In this document: one piece after another, positions 20,191-32,534 of the stretch
How the letters are laid out: each line of letters opens with the position of its first letter
Numbering within the stretch: position 1 is the first letter of the stretch
From: Geothrix terrae
Lineage (GTDB): Bacteria; Acidobacteriota; Holophagae; Holophagales; Holophagaceae
Reading direction: 5' to 3'
NCBI RefSeq assembly: GCF_022808775.1
Contig: NZ_JAKZLA010000002.1
Coordinates: 434,001 to 498,000, forward strand
Length of the DNA stretch: 64,000 nucleotides
Program-made: the position numbers and the translations under genes
Notes under the pieces: generated by a model
What the model was told of the DNA's origin: nothing
Databases searched by the model: none
Seen by the model: the letters and a program-made list of their open reading frames with translations, nothing else

Positions 20191-21476
20191 GACCCCTGGC
20201 GGCCCTGGCCGCGATCACCCTCACCCTCCCGGGGCAGGCCCAGACCTCGATCCGGCCTCAGACCTTCAGCCTGCCCAACGGGATGCGCGTGGTCCTTCTG
20301 GAGGACCACGAGCGCCCCCTGGTCCGGGCCCGCCTGAACGTACTCCTGAGCCGCGACCTGGAGACAGTCCACCCGGGCCTGGCCGCCCTGGCCCTGCGCG
20401 TCCTGGGGCATTCGGACGCAGGCGCCTTCGGCGTCGACGAGTTCGAGCAGCTCCTGGCCGGGGCTGGCATCGAGCTGGTTCCCGCCCTCCGGGCGGACGG
20501 GCTCTCTTGGAACCTTCTGGCCCGGAGCCGCGATCAGGACCTGGCCCTGGGCCTGCTGGCCGATCGCGCCTTCCGCTCGGTGGCCACTTCCCTCACCCTC
20601 GAGACCGACCGCCTCGCCAGCTGGCGAGAGACGGAGCGCCTGGAGGCCTCTCCCCGGGCCAAGCTGCGCCTGCTGCTGGAACCGGACTGGACCCTCCAGG
20701 CCCCCACGCTTGACCACCTGAGCGCCATCAACCACCCGGACCTGCTGGCCTTCTACGCCCGCGCGCTGAGGCCCGATCGGGCGGTGCTGATCCTCCAGGG
20801 CGACCTCGGCCTGGAGCAGGCCAAGCGCCTCGTGCTCCTCAGCTTCGGCACCTGGACGGTCCAGGCGCCGCCGCCGGTCCCCGCCACCGCCCAGGCCACC
20901 GCCAAGACGACCGCCGACGCCCAGACCCCCACCCAAACCCCCACCCAGGCCGCCACCGCATCGGCCTCCGCTCCCGCGGCCCCGCAAGCTCCCCGGATCC
21001 TGGTCCGGAGCCCTCGGCCCGCCCTCCTGGCCATGGCGGTGGCGGCCCAACCGGAGGACCTGGATCCGGAATCGGCGGCGCTTCTCGCCCTGCTCCTCCC
21101 CGGAGACCCGGCCCTGGCTCCTGCGCAGCTCCGATTGGAGAGCCGGAATCTGGTGGGCGAGCTGGAGGCGGACCCCTCCGGATCCGCGGCCAGCGCCGAG
21201 ACTTCCATGCTGGAGCGCCTCCAGGCCATCCGTCAGCGCGGTTTCACTGAGGCGGACCTCCACCGCGCCCAGGCCGCCTGGTCCGAAAGCCGCGCCCTCA
21301 TCACCCTCCACCCGGAAGCCCAGGTGGCGGAGGCCCTAGCCGAGGCGCGGGGAGGGTCGGTCTCCCCCGCGCGCGTGCAGGCGCTCTCGGTCGAGACCCT
21401 GAACCAGGGGCTCCGCCGGTGGCTGGACCCGGCCCGCATCCGGACCGGAGTCCTCGCGGGCCCGGTCGGACCCTGA
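20187..21476 (+). CDS. M16-family protein lacking the zinc motif (subunit 2)
   Basis: Exported M16-like protein of 429 residues starting at the ATG that overlaps the stop of the preceding gene. Signal peptide MRPLAALAAITLTLPGQAQT; TFSLPNGMRVVLLEDHERPL is the family N-terminus. In the place of HxxEH it has LAALALRVLGHSD, so no zinc site. A low-complexity linker rich in Thr, Ala, Gln and Pro (about residues 235-270) separates the two halves. It resembles the non-catalytic partner of bacterial M16 pairs, but here the partner is also non-catalytic. It ends 1 bp before the convergent purC stop. Confidence 0.82.
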   Translation: MRPLAALAAITLTLPGQAQTSIRPQTFSLPNGMRVVLLEDHERPLVRARLNVLLSRDLETVHPGLAALALRVLGHSDAGAFGVDEFEQLLAGAGIELVPALRADGLSWNLLARSRDQDLALGLLADRAFRSVATSLTLETDRLASWRETERLEASPRAKLRLLLEPDWTLQAPTLDHLSAINHPDLLAFYARALRPDRAVLILQGDLGLEQAKRLVLLSFGTWTVQAPPPVPATAQATAKTTADAQTPTQTPTQAATASASAPAAPQAPRILVRSPRPALLAMAVAAQPEDLDPESAALLALLLPGDPALAPAQLRLESRNLVGELEADPSGSAASAETSMLERLQAIRQRGFTEADLHRAQAAWSESRALITLHPEAQVAEALAEARGGSVSPARVQALSVETLNQGLRRWLDPARIRTGVLAGPVGP

Positions 21477-22355
21477 TCAGACCTGCACGCCGAACCGGGC
21501 CGCCAAGTCCAGATATCGGGCCCGGATGCCTTCGATGATCTCGGCCGGCAAGTGGGGTGCAGGCGGCTGCTTGTCCCAGCCCGGAAGCGTCTCCAGGTAA
21601 TCCCGCAGGAACTGCTTGTCCAGGCTGGGCGGGTTCTTCCCCGGCGCCCAGGTGTCCGCCAGCCAGTAGCGGCTGCTGTCCGGCGTGAGGGCCTCGTCGA
21701 TGAGGATCAGCTCGCCGCCCTCGCTCAGCCCAAACTCGAATTTCGTATCCGCCAGCAGGATGCCCTTCTGGGCCGCCAGCTCCGCGCCGCGCCGGTAGAG
21801 GGCCAGGCTCAGGTCCCGCAGCCGTGCTGCCAGCTCCGCGCCCACGATCTCCGCCATGCGCTCGAAGCTGATGTTCTCGTCGTGCCCTTCCTCCTCCTTG
21901 GTGGCGGGCGTGAAGATGGGCTCGGGCAGGCGATCCGCCAGGCGCAGGCCCGCCGGCAGCGGCACGCCGCAGACGGACTGGCCGCTCTGGTATTCCTTCC
22001 AGCCGCTGCCCGCCAGGTAGCCGCGCACCACGCACTCCACGGGCATGGGCCGCGTCTTCTCCACCACCACGGCACGGCCGGCCAGGGCCTCGCGGTAGGG
22101 TTCCAGGGCCGCCGGCCAGGCGGGATTGCCGCGGAAGTGGTTGGGCACCAGGTCCCCGGTGGCCTCGAACCAGTAGGCCGCCACCGCCGTGAGGATGCGC
22201 CCCTTGTCCGGGATGCCCTCGGGCATCACGCAGTCAAAGGCGCTGATGCGGTCCGTGGCCACGATGAGCAGCTGATTGCCCAGGTCATACACGTCCCGGA
22301 CCTTGCCCCGGCGGAAGACGGGAAAGGGGAGATCGGTGCTCAACACGACGGCCAT
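21477..22355 (-). CDS. purC: SAICAR synthase
   Basis: Phosphoribosylaminoimidazole-succinocarboxamide synthase of 292 residues, the ATP-dependent step joining CAIR and aspartate in purine synthesis. RRGKVRDVYDLGNQLLIVATDRISAFDCVMPEGIP is split here: GKVRDVYD and TDRISAFD are the nucleotide-binding motifs; RPMPVECVVRGYLAGSGW and DTKFEFGL are the other signatures. Cytoplasmic. It is an isolated purine gene in this window, convergent with the M16 pair. Confidence 0.96.
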   Translation of the reverse strand: MAVVLSTDLPFPVFRRGKVRDVYDLGNQLLIVATDRISAFDCVMPEGIPDKGRILTAVAAYWFEATGDLVPNHFRGNPAWPAALEPYREALAGRAVVVEKTRPMPVECVVRGYLAGSGWKEYQSGQSVCGVPLPAGLRLADRLPEPIFTPATKEEEGHDENISFERMAEIVGAELAARLRDLSLALYRRGAELAAQKGILLADTKFEFGLSEGGELILIDEALTPDSSRYWLADTWAPGKNPPSLDKQFLRDYLETLPGWDKQPPAPHLPAEIIEGIRARYLDLAARFGVQV

Positions 22356-22427
22356 GAAGCCTCCAGAGTCGAAACGCCCATCTTAGCGGTCCGCCGTCAC
22401 CGGTCCGTCACTGACAGCTGGCAACGC

Positions 22428-23471
22428 CTAGACCAGGTCGGGCAGGCGCCTGGGCGTGGGGGCCGACCAGTTGAGGCCTCCGGGCAGCAGGGCGTAGCGG
22501 TTCATCACGCCCACCCACCGGGCCAGCTCCGATTCGCGCACCGTGCTCTCGGGCCCCGTGAGGGGCAGGCCCAGGAACTGGAGGAAGTCCTGGACCTCGG
22601 CGCCGGACACGCCGAGAAGGGGCGGCAGGGCATCCAGGGGATGGGCCCGGTCCCCGGCCGGGGGCTCCAGCAGCCGGTAGTCGAAGGTCTCCCGCAGCAC
22701 CGAAGCCGTGGCGGCGGGATCCAGCTCCTGGGCCGCGTCCAGGTGCGGGAAGGGATTGCCCCCCAGCATTCCAAGGGCCTGGGCCATGCCGAGGTGGCCC
22801 AGCAGGTGGACCGGCTGGGCTTTCAAGACGGCCTCGAAGGCCGCCCGGGCCTCCCGCGCGCGCCCCAGGCGCAGGTGGGCCTCACCCAGACGGAGCTGGG
22901 CCTCCAGGCGCCCGGGCTCGGCCTTGACCCACCGCTCGGCCACGGCCGCCATCTCCTCCGCCATGCCCTGGTCGCGGAAGAAGGTGGTCAGGTAGGAGAG
23001 GCTGGCGACATCCTTGGGCGCGAGGAGCAGCAGGCGATCCAGGACCTCGGCGGCCCGGAGGGCCTGGCCCTCCTGGTCCAGACGATTCGCCCAGTCCCGC
23101 AGGATCTCCACCTGGCGGGCCACGGGATGGTTCGGCGTGGAACGCGCCGCCTCGGCCGGATGGAGCAGCTGGGTCCTCACCCATAGGTAGCGCAGGGGAT
23201 TGCGTCCCTCGGCCCCGGGCAGCTCCTCCTCGATGGCGTGGATGATGGTCTTGAGGCCGTGTTCCCAGAGGGGGGGCACCGGCATCTGCACGTGCGTCCG
23301 CAGCTGGCGGCTCAGGGGGTCCAGCGCGTTGCCGGCCCTGCCCAGGTGCAGGTGCAGGCGGATCAGGTCCATGCCGGGCTCCGGTCCGGACTGGAAGGCT
23401 ACCCGCAGGGCGAGTTCGCCCGTATCGGGGTCGAAGCCGTCCAGGATCAGGAAGCGAAGGTGGGCCCGCAT
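22428..23471 (-). CDS. TPR-containing protein of unknown function
   Basis: A 347-residue protein with no signal peptide. The N-terminal 100 residues (FLILDGFDPDTGELALRVAF) are not recognised. Residues about 130-235 look like three or four tetratricopeptide-type helical pairs (LRAAEVLDRLLLLAPKD, MAAVAERWVKAEPGRLEAQL, REARAAFEAVLKAQPVHLLG). The C-terminal part (VRESELARWVGVMNRYALLP) is helical. TPR folds mediate protein contacts, but no partner is evident from the neighbours. It is divergent from the outer-membrane protein gene at 23564. The gene itself looks real from length, codon pattern and start. Confidence 0.7.
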   Translation of the reverse strand: MRAHLRFLILDGFDPDTGELALRVAFQSGPEPGMDLIRLHLHLGRAGNALDPLSRQLRTHVQMPVPPLWEHGLKTIIHAIEEELPGAEGRNPLRYLWVRTQLLHPAEAARSTPNHPVARQVEILRDWANRLDQEGQALRAAEVLDRLLLLAPKDVASLSYLTTFFRDQGMAEEMAAVAERWVKAEPGRLEAQLRLGEAHLRLGRAREARAAFEAVLKAQPVHLLGHLGMAQALGMLGGNPFPHLDAAQELDPAATASVLRETFDYRLLEPPAGDRAHPLDALPPLLGVSGAEVQDFLQFLGLPLTGPESTVRESELARWVGVMNRYALLPGGLNWSAPTPRRLPDLV

Positions 23472-23563
23472 GACCTGAGGTTAACAAGATGCCGGGACCG
23501 GCGGAGGTTGACCACAGCCACCGAAGGCCCGATGATGCCATATCTGCCGGATTGGGGGACCCT

Positions 23564-24160
23564 ATGCGCAGGCAACTGCTTTCACTCGCGGCGCTGGCCG
23601 CCATGACCGCCCTCCCGGCCTCCGCCGGCGAGGTCGGCGTGCTGCTGGACAAGCAGGTGGGCAAGGCCCAGGCCGCTTCCTTCGGCACGGGCCAGAAGTA
23701 CGATGCCGTGAGCCCCACGGGCTTCGCCATTCGCGGCGGCTTCGACATCGTGGACCTGAAGGTGGCCGCCCTCCAGCTGAACGCCACCTGGCACAACAAG
23801 ACCACCGGCGATCTGACCTACGGCGGCACCAAGTACGGCGAGTTGGAGAACCAGTACTGGGCCGTGGGCGCCATGGTGAACTGGAAGCTCCTGGTGAACG
23901 TGGGCGCCGGCGTGGAATACCGGTCCGAGAGCCTCACCTTCCGCCCCACCGCGGGCGCCAGCACAGACAGCACCCTGGGCCGCCCCTGGGCCCGCGTGAA
24001 CGTGGGCTTCAGCATCCCGACCCCCATCGTCAGCCCCTTCTTCACGCTGGAAGTGGCCGCGCCCCTCACCAAGAAGGACACCACGGCCACCTACAAGGAC
24101 CTGAGCGAGGCCCTGGCTCCGCAGGTGCAGATCGGCATCTACGGCGGCATCCGCTTCTAG
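23564..24160 (+). CDS. Small outer-membrane beta-barrel protein
   Basis: A 198-residue exported protein: signal peptide MRRQLLSLAALAAMTALPAS, then alternating strands (FAIRGGFDIVDLKVAALQLN, AVGAMVNWKLLVNVGAGVEY, ARVNVGFSIPT) and a C-terminal Phe (GIYGGIRF), the hallmark of an outer-membrane barrel of about eight strands. GGGGGA precedes the ATG. No known family could be assigned. It is monocistronic, with a good terminator directly after it. Confidence 0.78.
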   Translation: MRRQLLSLAALAAMTALPASAGEVGVLLDKQVGKAQAASFGTGQKYDAVSPTGFAIRGGFDIVDLKVAALQLNATWHNKTTGDLTYGGTKYGELENQYWAVGAMVNWKLLVNVGAGVEYRSESLTFRPTAGASTDSTLGRPWARVNVGFSIPTPIVSPFFTLEVAAPLTKKDTTATYKDLSEALAPQVQIGIYGGIRF

Positions 24161-24177
24161 CACCGGCCTCCGCGACG

Positions 24178-24206
24178 AAAAAGGGGCGCCTCCGGCGTCC
24201 CTTTTT
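24178..24206 (+). terminator. Rho-independent terminator after the OMP gene
   Basis: Stem AAAAAGGGGCGCC, loop TCC, and GGCGTCCCTTTTT: thirteen pairs with one G-T wobble and a T-run. It separates the outer-membrane protein gene from the MBL-fold gene starting 32 bases later. Confidence 0.88.
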
Positions 24207-24237
24207 CGTATGATGAGTCCACTTACACCGAGGGGCG

Positions 24238-24999
24238 ATGGAACTCAGGGTCCTGGGCTGCAGCGGCGGAGAGGTCGAGGGTGAGCGCCTCACGGGCCTG
24301 CTCGTCAACGGCTGCGTGGCCATCGATGCCGGCTCGCTGACCGCGGCCCTCACGGTGGCCGAGCAGGTGGCCATCCAGCATGTGTTCCTCAGCCACTCGC
24401 ACCTGGACCACATCTGCACCCTGCCCTTCTTCACCAAGAACATCTTCGGGCACACCCACGAGGCCGTGGAGATCCACGCCCTGCCGGAGACCCTCGACGT
24501 GCTGCGGCGCCACCTCTTCAATGACGAGCTGTGGCCCGACTTCAGCGTGATCCCCAGCCCCAACGATCCCACCATCCGCTACACGGAGATCGAGCCGGAA
24601 CGCACCTACCGCGTCTGCGGCCTGGCCATCACGCCCATCCGCGTGAACCACCTGGTCCCCTGCGTCGGCTACAAAGTCGACGACGGGAAGGATGCCTTCA
24701 TCTTCACCAGCGACACCGCGAGGACGGATCGCATCTGGGCGGAAGCCAACGCCACGACCAACCTGCGCATGGTCATCACGGAAGCCAGCTTCCCCAACGA
24801 GCAGACAGGACTTGCCGAAGCCTCCAAGCACCTGACCCCCGCCATGCTCGGAACCGAGCTCCGGAAACTCACCCGCGACGTGCCCGTGAGGATCTACCAC
24901 CTCACCCCCGGCGACAAGGCCACCATGCTGCCTCAGCTCCAGGCCCTGGGCGACCACCGGGTCAGCCTGCTGGCCCAGGACGAGCGGCTGGTCTGGTAG
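24238..24999 (+). CDS. MBL-fold hydrolase, class II cyclic-nucleotide phosphodiesterase-like
   Basis: Cytoplasmic metallo-beta-lactamase-fold protein of 253 residues. HSHLDH at residues 53-58 is the metal motif; FTSDTA near residue 160 and a late His (RIYHLTPGDK) complete the usual ligand set. The arrangement (VFLSHSHLDHICTLPFFTKN) is like the class II cAMP phosphodiesterase branch found in bacteria. The substrate could be a cyclic nucleotide or a related phosphoester; this is inferred from the family only. AGGGGCG just before the ATG may serve as Shine-Dalgarno. The convergent Hpt gene starts 8 bases after it ends. Confidence 0.82.
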   Translation: MELRVLGCSGGEVEGERLTGLLVNGCVAIDAGSLTAALTVAEQVAIQHVFLSHSHLDHICTLPFFTKNIFGHTHEAVEIHALPETLDVLRRHLFNDELWPDFSVIPSPNDPTIRYTEIEPERTYRVCGLAITPIRVNHLVPCVGYKVDDGKDAFIFTSDTARTDRIWAEANATTNLRMVITEASFPNEQTGLAEASKHLTPAMLGTELRKLTRDVPVRIYHLTPGDKATMLPQLQALGDHRVSLLAQDERLVW

Positions 25000-25007
25000 A
25001 GGGACGG

Positions 25008-25367
25008 TCAGGCTTCCGGAAAGGCCGCCCGGATCGCGGCCAGCGCTTCCCCGTAAGCGTCGGGGAACGCCTCCAGGAGGTTCCGCGCGGCCTCCCACTC
25101 ACCAGCGCGGAGGTGCTCCTCCATCCGGTGGCCCAGCTCGGCGAAGCGCTGGAACCCCATGGTCCCCAAAGCTCCCTTCAGCTGGTGGGCCTCCGGGATC
25201 GCGGCGTCGCCGTCCTCGCGCTCCAGGGCTTTCCGCAGGGCGCCTATCCGGGCGGGGACATCCGCCTCCAGCAGCCCGATCAGCTCCGTCACCAGGCCCG
25301 GTTCCGCCCCCATCTCCAGGAGGTCCCGGAGGGGACGGGGATCGAGGATGGGCAGAAGGTCCGGCAA
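25008..25367 (-). CDS. Stand-alone Hpt phosphotransfer protein
   Basis: A 119-residue all-helical protein. AHQLKGALGTMGF near residues 60-72 is the Hpt motif; the His in AHQLKG is the expected phosphorylation site. Hpt proteins pass phosphate between receiver domains in phosphorelays. No histidine kinase or receiver gene adjoins it; the closest lone receiver in the window is at 51380, too far away to pair on position. Partner therefore unknown. Confidence 0.87.
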   Translation of the reverse strand: MPDLLPILDPRPLRDLLEMGAEPGLVTELIGLLEADVPARIGALRKALEREDGDAAIPEAHQLKGALGTMGFQRFAELGHRMEEHLRAGEWEAARNLLEAFPDAYGEALAAIRAAFPEA

Positions 25368-25389
25368 GGCGGCTCCGACAGGAAGACTT

Positions 25390-25435
25390 CACCCGCCCTC
25401 ATCGGCCCCGGATGGCGGGTCCATGAGGACGGGTG
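25390..25435. terminator. Inverted repeat between the Hpt gene and the ATP operon
   Basis: Thirteen-base arms at 25390-25402 and 25423-25435 pair on the minus strand with one G-U wobble. It lies just after atpC on the transcribed strand. There is no T-run, so it is a candidate 3' stabilising or weak termination hairpin rather than a classic terminator. Confidence 0.4.
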
Positions 25436-25461
25436 GAAGACGCCGGTGGGCGAAGACGCGA

Positions 25462-25884
25462 TCAGAATCCGTGGCCGGCCGGGTGACCCGCGGCCTGGAG
25501 GCGGATGAGGCTGGCGTCGAGGGCGGCCTGGGCGGAGGCCAGGTCATGCTCGGTCTGGGCCTCCTTGAGGAGCTTCAGGGCGTGCTGACGATCCGCCTCG
25601 ACGCGCTCCAGATCGATCATGTCCACGGTCTCGCTCTCACGGGCCAGGATGGTGACGCGATCGGGGCCCACTTCCGCGAAGCCCCCGAACACCGTCAACC
25701 AGTGCTTCTGGCCGTCCTGCACGTAGTAGAGCAGGCCGTCACCCACCGCGGTCATCAGGGGCGTGTGGCCCGGCAGGATGCCGTAGTAGCCGCGGGAAGC
25801 CGTGGGGAACTGCACCTCGGCCACCTCGGCCGAGAAGACAGGCCGCTCCGGGGTCACCACTTCCAGTTTGATGGTTTGGGACAT
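25462..25884 (-). CDS. atpC: ATP synthase epsilon subunit
   Basis: F1 epsilon subunit of 140 residues, part of the central stalk. The N-terminal beta sandwich (IKLEVVTPERPVFSAEVAEV, PGHTPLMTAVGDG) and two C-terminal helices are evident, with the usual length of the family. Last gene of the ATP synthase operon, 62 bp after atpD. The VTPERPVFSAEV and GHTPLM motifs leave little doubt. Confidence 0.95.
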   Translation of the reverse strand: MSQTIKLEVVTPERPVFSAEVAEVQFPTASRGYYGILPGHTPLMTAVGDGLLYYVQDGQKHWLTVFGGFAEVGPDRVTILARESETVDMIDLERVEADRQHALKLLKEAQTEHDLASAQAALDASLIRLQAAGHPAGHGF

Positions 25885-25946
25885 GGCAGGCTCTTTTCAA
25901 GGCTCGGAATCCGCTTGCGCAGATTCCGAGTTGGAGAAAGACAAGG

Positions 25947-28281
<2,335 letters not shown>

Positions 28282-28285
28282 CGGA

Positions 28286-30445
<2,160 letters not shown>

Positions 30446-30449
<4 letters not shown>

Positions 30450-31240
30450 TGGACACCCCCGGGCTGCTGGCCGATCTGCTGGATGGCGCGGTCGATGGTC
30501 TTGGCGGCGTCAGGCCCCGCCAGCTTGGCCTCCAGGCGCTTGGCGGCGCCTTCGACGGCCAGCTCGGCCACGAGGGCGCGCAGCTCCTGCTCCGCCTGCC
30601 GCTTCTGGAACCCGATCTCCGCTTGGGCCTGGGCCAGGATCTGGGCGGCCTCGGCTTTCGCCGCCTCCAGCACGCGCTGCTTCTCGGACTCGGCATCGGT
30701 CTCGGCCTTGGCCAGGATGCCGGCCAGCTCGCCTTCGAGCCCGGCCATCTTGGCTTCCATTTCCTTCATCTGCGCCTCGCCCTCGGCCTTGTCCCGCTCC
30801 GCCTGGGCTAGCATCGTTTCCAGCTCCTCCTTGCGGGACTTGAACATGGCGGACAGGGCACCCTTCAGCAGGAAGAAGAGGGCCCCTGCGTAGATGGCGA
30901 AGTTCAACAGCTGAACGAGAAAGGCACCCAGGTTGCCGTAGGCCTTGCCGAAGAGCTTCATGGCCGGGCCGTGGTGGGCGCCACCATGGGTCTCGTGGCC
31001 GGCGGCCTCATGTCCGGCCGCTTCCGTCGCATGGCCTTCCGCGGGCTGGGCCTCGTGCCCCGTGGACTGGGCTTCGTGGGACTGGGCTTCGTGCGCCGCA
31101 GGTTGGGCGCCGTGGCCGGCCGCAGGCGCCTCGTGTGCCTCGGCGGCGGGGGCCGCATGGGTGTCATGGGCCTGGGCCGACAGCCCAAGGGGGCTGAGCG
31201 TCAGGGCAGCGGCGAGGGAGAGTCGGGTCAGCGTCTTCAT
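30446..31240 (-). CDS. atpF: ATP synthase b subunit with His-rich N-terminal extension
   Basis: Peripheral stalk subunit of 264 residues, about 100 longer than the usual b. Residues 1-24 look like a signal peptide (LAAALTLSPLGLSAQA). Residues 25-93 are a low-complexity Ala/His/Glu/Gly tract with 13 histidines. The membrane helix is near 102-125 (AFLVQLLNFAIYAGALFFLL), followed by the long charged coiled coil that contacts F1 and delta. The first part would be periplasmic. Whether the leader is removed or forms an extra membrane anchor is open. 2 bp separate it from the upstream b' gene. Confidence 0.9.
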
Positions 31241-31242
31241 GC

Positions 31243-31755
31243 TCAGGCCTGCTTCAGGAGGGTCTGGGCCATGGTCTCGGACAGGGCGTCCACCTGGGCC
31301 AGCAGGTTCTGCTTGGCCTCGGCCTGCTGGGCCTTGAGGGCAGCCACCGCCGATTGGCGCTCGGCCAGGGCCTTGGTCCGGGCCTCGTCAAGCAGCTGCT
31401 GCTTGTCCTTGCCGGCGGCATCCGCCAGGGCCTTGCGCCGCTCGAAGGCCTGGGCGCGGAGATCCTTCAGGCGACCCTGGTAATCCTTCTGGCGGGCTTC
31501 CAGCTGCGCCGCGGCCTCGGCCTTGGCGTCCCCGCCGGCGCTCAGGTCCCGCTCCCGGTCGTCCATGACCTGGGTGATGGGCTTGAAGAACACCACCTTG
31601 AGGTAGATGTAGAGCACCACGAGCAGGACGATCACGAACAGGATGGCCGGCAGGTCCGGGCGCATGGGATCCGGCATCTGAGCCAGGATGCGCGCGACGG
31701 GGCCGTCCCCTTCCGGTGATCGGAGCGTCAGATTCGCCAGTTCCAGCAGCGCCAC
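31243..31755 (-). CDS. atpF: ATP synthase second b-type subunit (b')
   Basis: Second peripheral stalk subunit, 170 residues from a GTG start at 31755 that has GGAGG 8 bases upstream; the open frame runs further but without a better start. A membrane helix (AILFVIVLLVVLYIYLKVVF) precedes FFKPITQVMDDRERDL and a long Ala/Lys/Glu coiled coil. Bacteria with two unequal b genes build a b-b' heterodimer; this protein lacks the His-rich extension of its partner. It is the first gene of the operon; no atpB, atpE or atpI precedes it. Confidence 0.9.
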   Translation of the reverse strand: MALLELANLTLRSPEGDGPVARILAQMPDPMRPDLPAILFVIVLLVVLYIYLKVVFFKPITQVMDDRERDLSAGGDAKAEAAAQLEARQKDYQGRLKDLRAQAFERRKALADAAGKDKQQLLDEARTKALAERQSAVAALKAQQAEAKQNLLAQVDALSETMAQTLLKQA

Positions 31756-31861
31756 AGGCCACCCTCCAGAAACGTCCCAAGGCCACGGCCGAAGGGATCG
31801 GCCAGGGTCACACCGACACCAGCGAAAGGTCCCCGGGAACCCCTGGCACGGAAGTCTGAAA

Positions 31862-31890
31862 ACCTTACCAGATCTGGAGGAAACCCTCAA
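31862..31890 (-). promoter_or_regulatory. Candidate promoter of the ATP synthase operon
   Basis: Minus strand TTGAGG (31890-31885), 17-base spacer, TAAGGT (31867-31862). It lies about 107 bases upstream of the GTG start of the b' gene. The match is moderate (only three -10 positions) but it is the best in the gap. Confidence 0.4.
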
Positions 31891-31905
31891 CGCAGACCTT
31901 TGGCC

Positions 31906-31934
31906 TTGACCCTTCCTGCCTCCTGTGTGAGCAT
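31906..31934 (+). promoter_or_regulatory. Candidate promoter of the tRNA pair
   Basis: TTGACC at 31906-31911, 17-base spacer, GAGCAT at 31929-31934, placing the start about 10 bases before the tRNA-Val gene. The -35 is good and the -10 poor. Confidence 0.35.
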
Positions 31935-31950
31935 CATGGTTCGGCGATTC

Positions 31951-32026
31951 GGGCGATTAGCTCAGTCGGTAGAGCAGCTGCCTTACACGCAGCATGTCGG
32001 CGGTTCGAGCCCGTCATCGCCCACCA
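31951..32026 (+). tRNA. tRNA-Val (UAC anticodon)
   Basis: 76 bases including an encoded CCA. Acceptor GGGCGAT pairs with ATCGCCC; D-arm TAGCTCAGTCGGTAGAGCA; anticodon stem GCTGC/GCAGC with loop CTTACAC, giving anticodon UAC for Val; T-arm contains GGTTCGAGCC. Followed 22 bases later by tRNA-Asp. Confidence 0.97.
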
Positions 32027-32048
32027 GATTCATCTGGTGAAAAAGCAA

Positions 32049-32125
32049 GGGGTTGTAGCTCAGTCGGTTAGAGTGCCGGCCTGTCACGCCGGAGGTCGCG
32101 GGTTCGAGCCCCGTCAGCCCCGCCA
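32049..32125 (+). tRNA. tRNA-Asp (GUC anticodon)
   Basis: 77 bases including CCA. Acceptor GGGGTTG pairs with CAGCCCC; discriminator G as expected for Asp; anticodon stem CCGGC/GCCGG with loop CTGTCAC, giving GUC. T-arm CGGGTTCGAGCCCCG. Its 3' end is copied in inverted orientation in the repeats that follow. Confidence 0.97.
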
Positions 32126-32150
32126 AAAAGCGCCCAACAGGGCGCTTTTT
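32125..32150 (+). terminator. Terminator of the tRNA pair
   Basis: Perfect 11-bp stem AAAAAGCGCCC / GGGCGCTTTTT around an AACA loop, starting at the last base of the tRNA-Asp CCA. T-run of five. Overlap of the CCA with the stem means tRNA processing and termination share bases. Confidence 0.92.
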
Positions 32151-32157
32151 CGCGTTT

Positions 32158-32328
32158 GGGGCTGACGGGGCTCGGACCCGCGAGTGGGCTGGTCATCCCG
32201 TCGTGGAGGCCCTCCAGTGGAGGGCCGGAACAGGGATGGCCAGACCGGCAGACGCAAGCCCGAAGGGCGCCGCGGCTGCGTTCGAGCTCCGTGACCGAAT
32301 GGGTCGACACGAGAGAGGGGAGAACGGC
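32158..32328. repeat. tRNA-derived repeat unit 1 (171 bp)
   Basis: Starts with an inverted copy of the tRNA-Asp 3' end: 25 of 26 bases match 32096-32121 in reverse complement. Then comes the common body, which contains a perfect hairpin (GGCCCTCC/GGAGGGCC, about 32209-32227) and ends in AGAACGGC. It lacks the 35-bp palindromic insert present in units 2 and 3. Confidence 0.85.
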
Positions 32329-32534
32329 GGGGCCGACGGGACTCGAACCCGCCCCGGCCGCGCATGCGCGGCCGGGATCCAGCGTCGGGTGGGCTGGTCA
32401 TGCCCGTCGTGGAGGCCCTCCAGTGGAGGGCCGGAACAGGGAAGGCCAGACCGGCAAACGCAAGCCCGAAGGGCGCCGCGGTTGCGTTCGAGCTCCGTGA
32501 CCGAATGGGTCGACACGAGAGAGGGGAGAACGGC
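32329..32534. repeat. tRNA-derived repeat unit 2 (206 bp)
   Basis: Begins with GGGGCCGACGGGACTCGAAC, the reverse complement of a tRNA T-arm and acceptor with two differences from tRNA-Asp. A 24-bp perfect palindrome centred on GCGCATGCGC follows, then the common body. Period to unit 3 is exactly 206 bp and identity is very high (only a few substitutions visible). Confidence 0.87.

Noticed and set aside
31951-32125. Attachment site for an integrative element at the tRNA genes
   Set aside because: Inverted tRNA-end copies are present, but no integrase gene or direct att repeat flanks them within the window.
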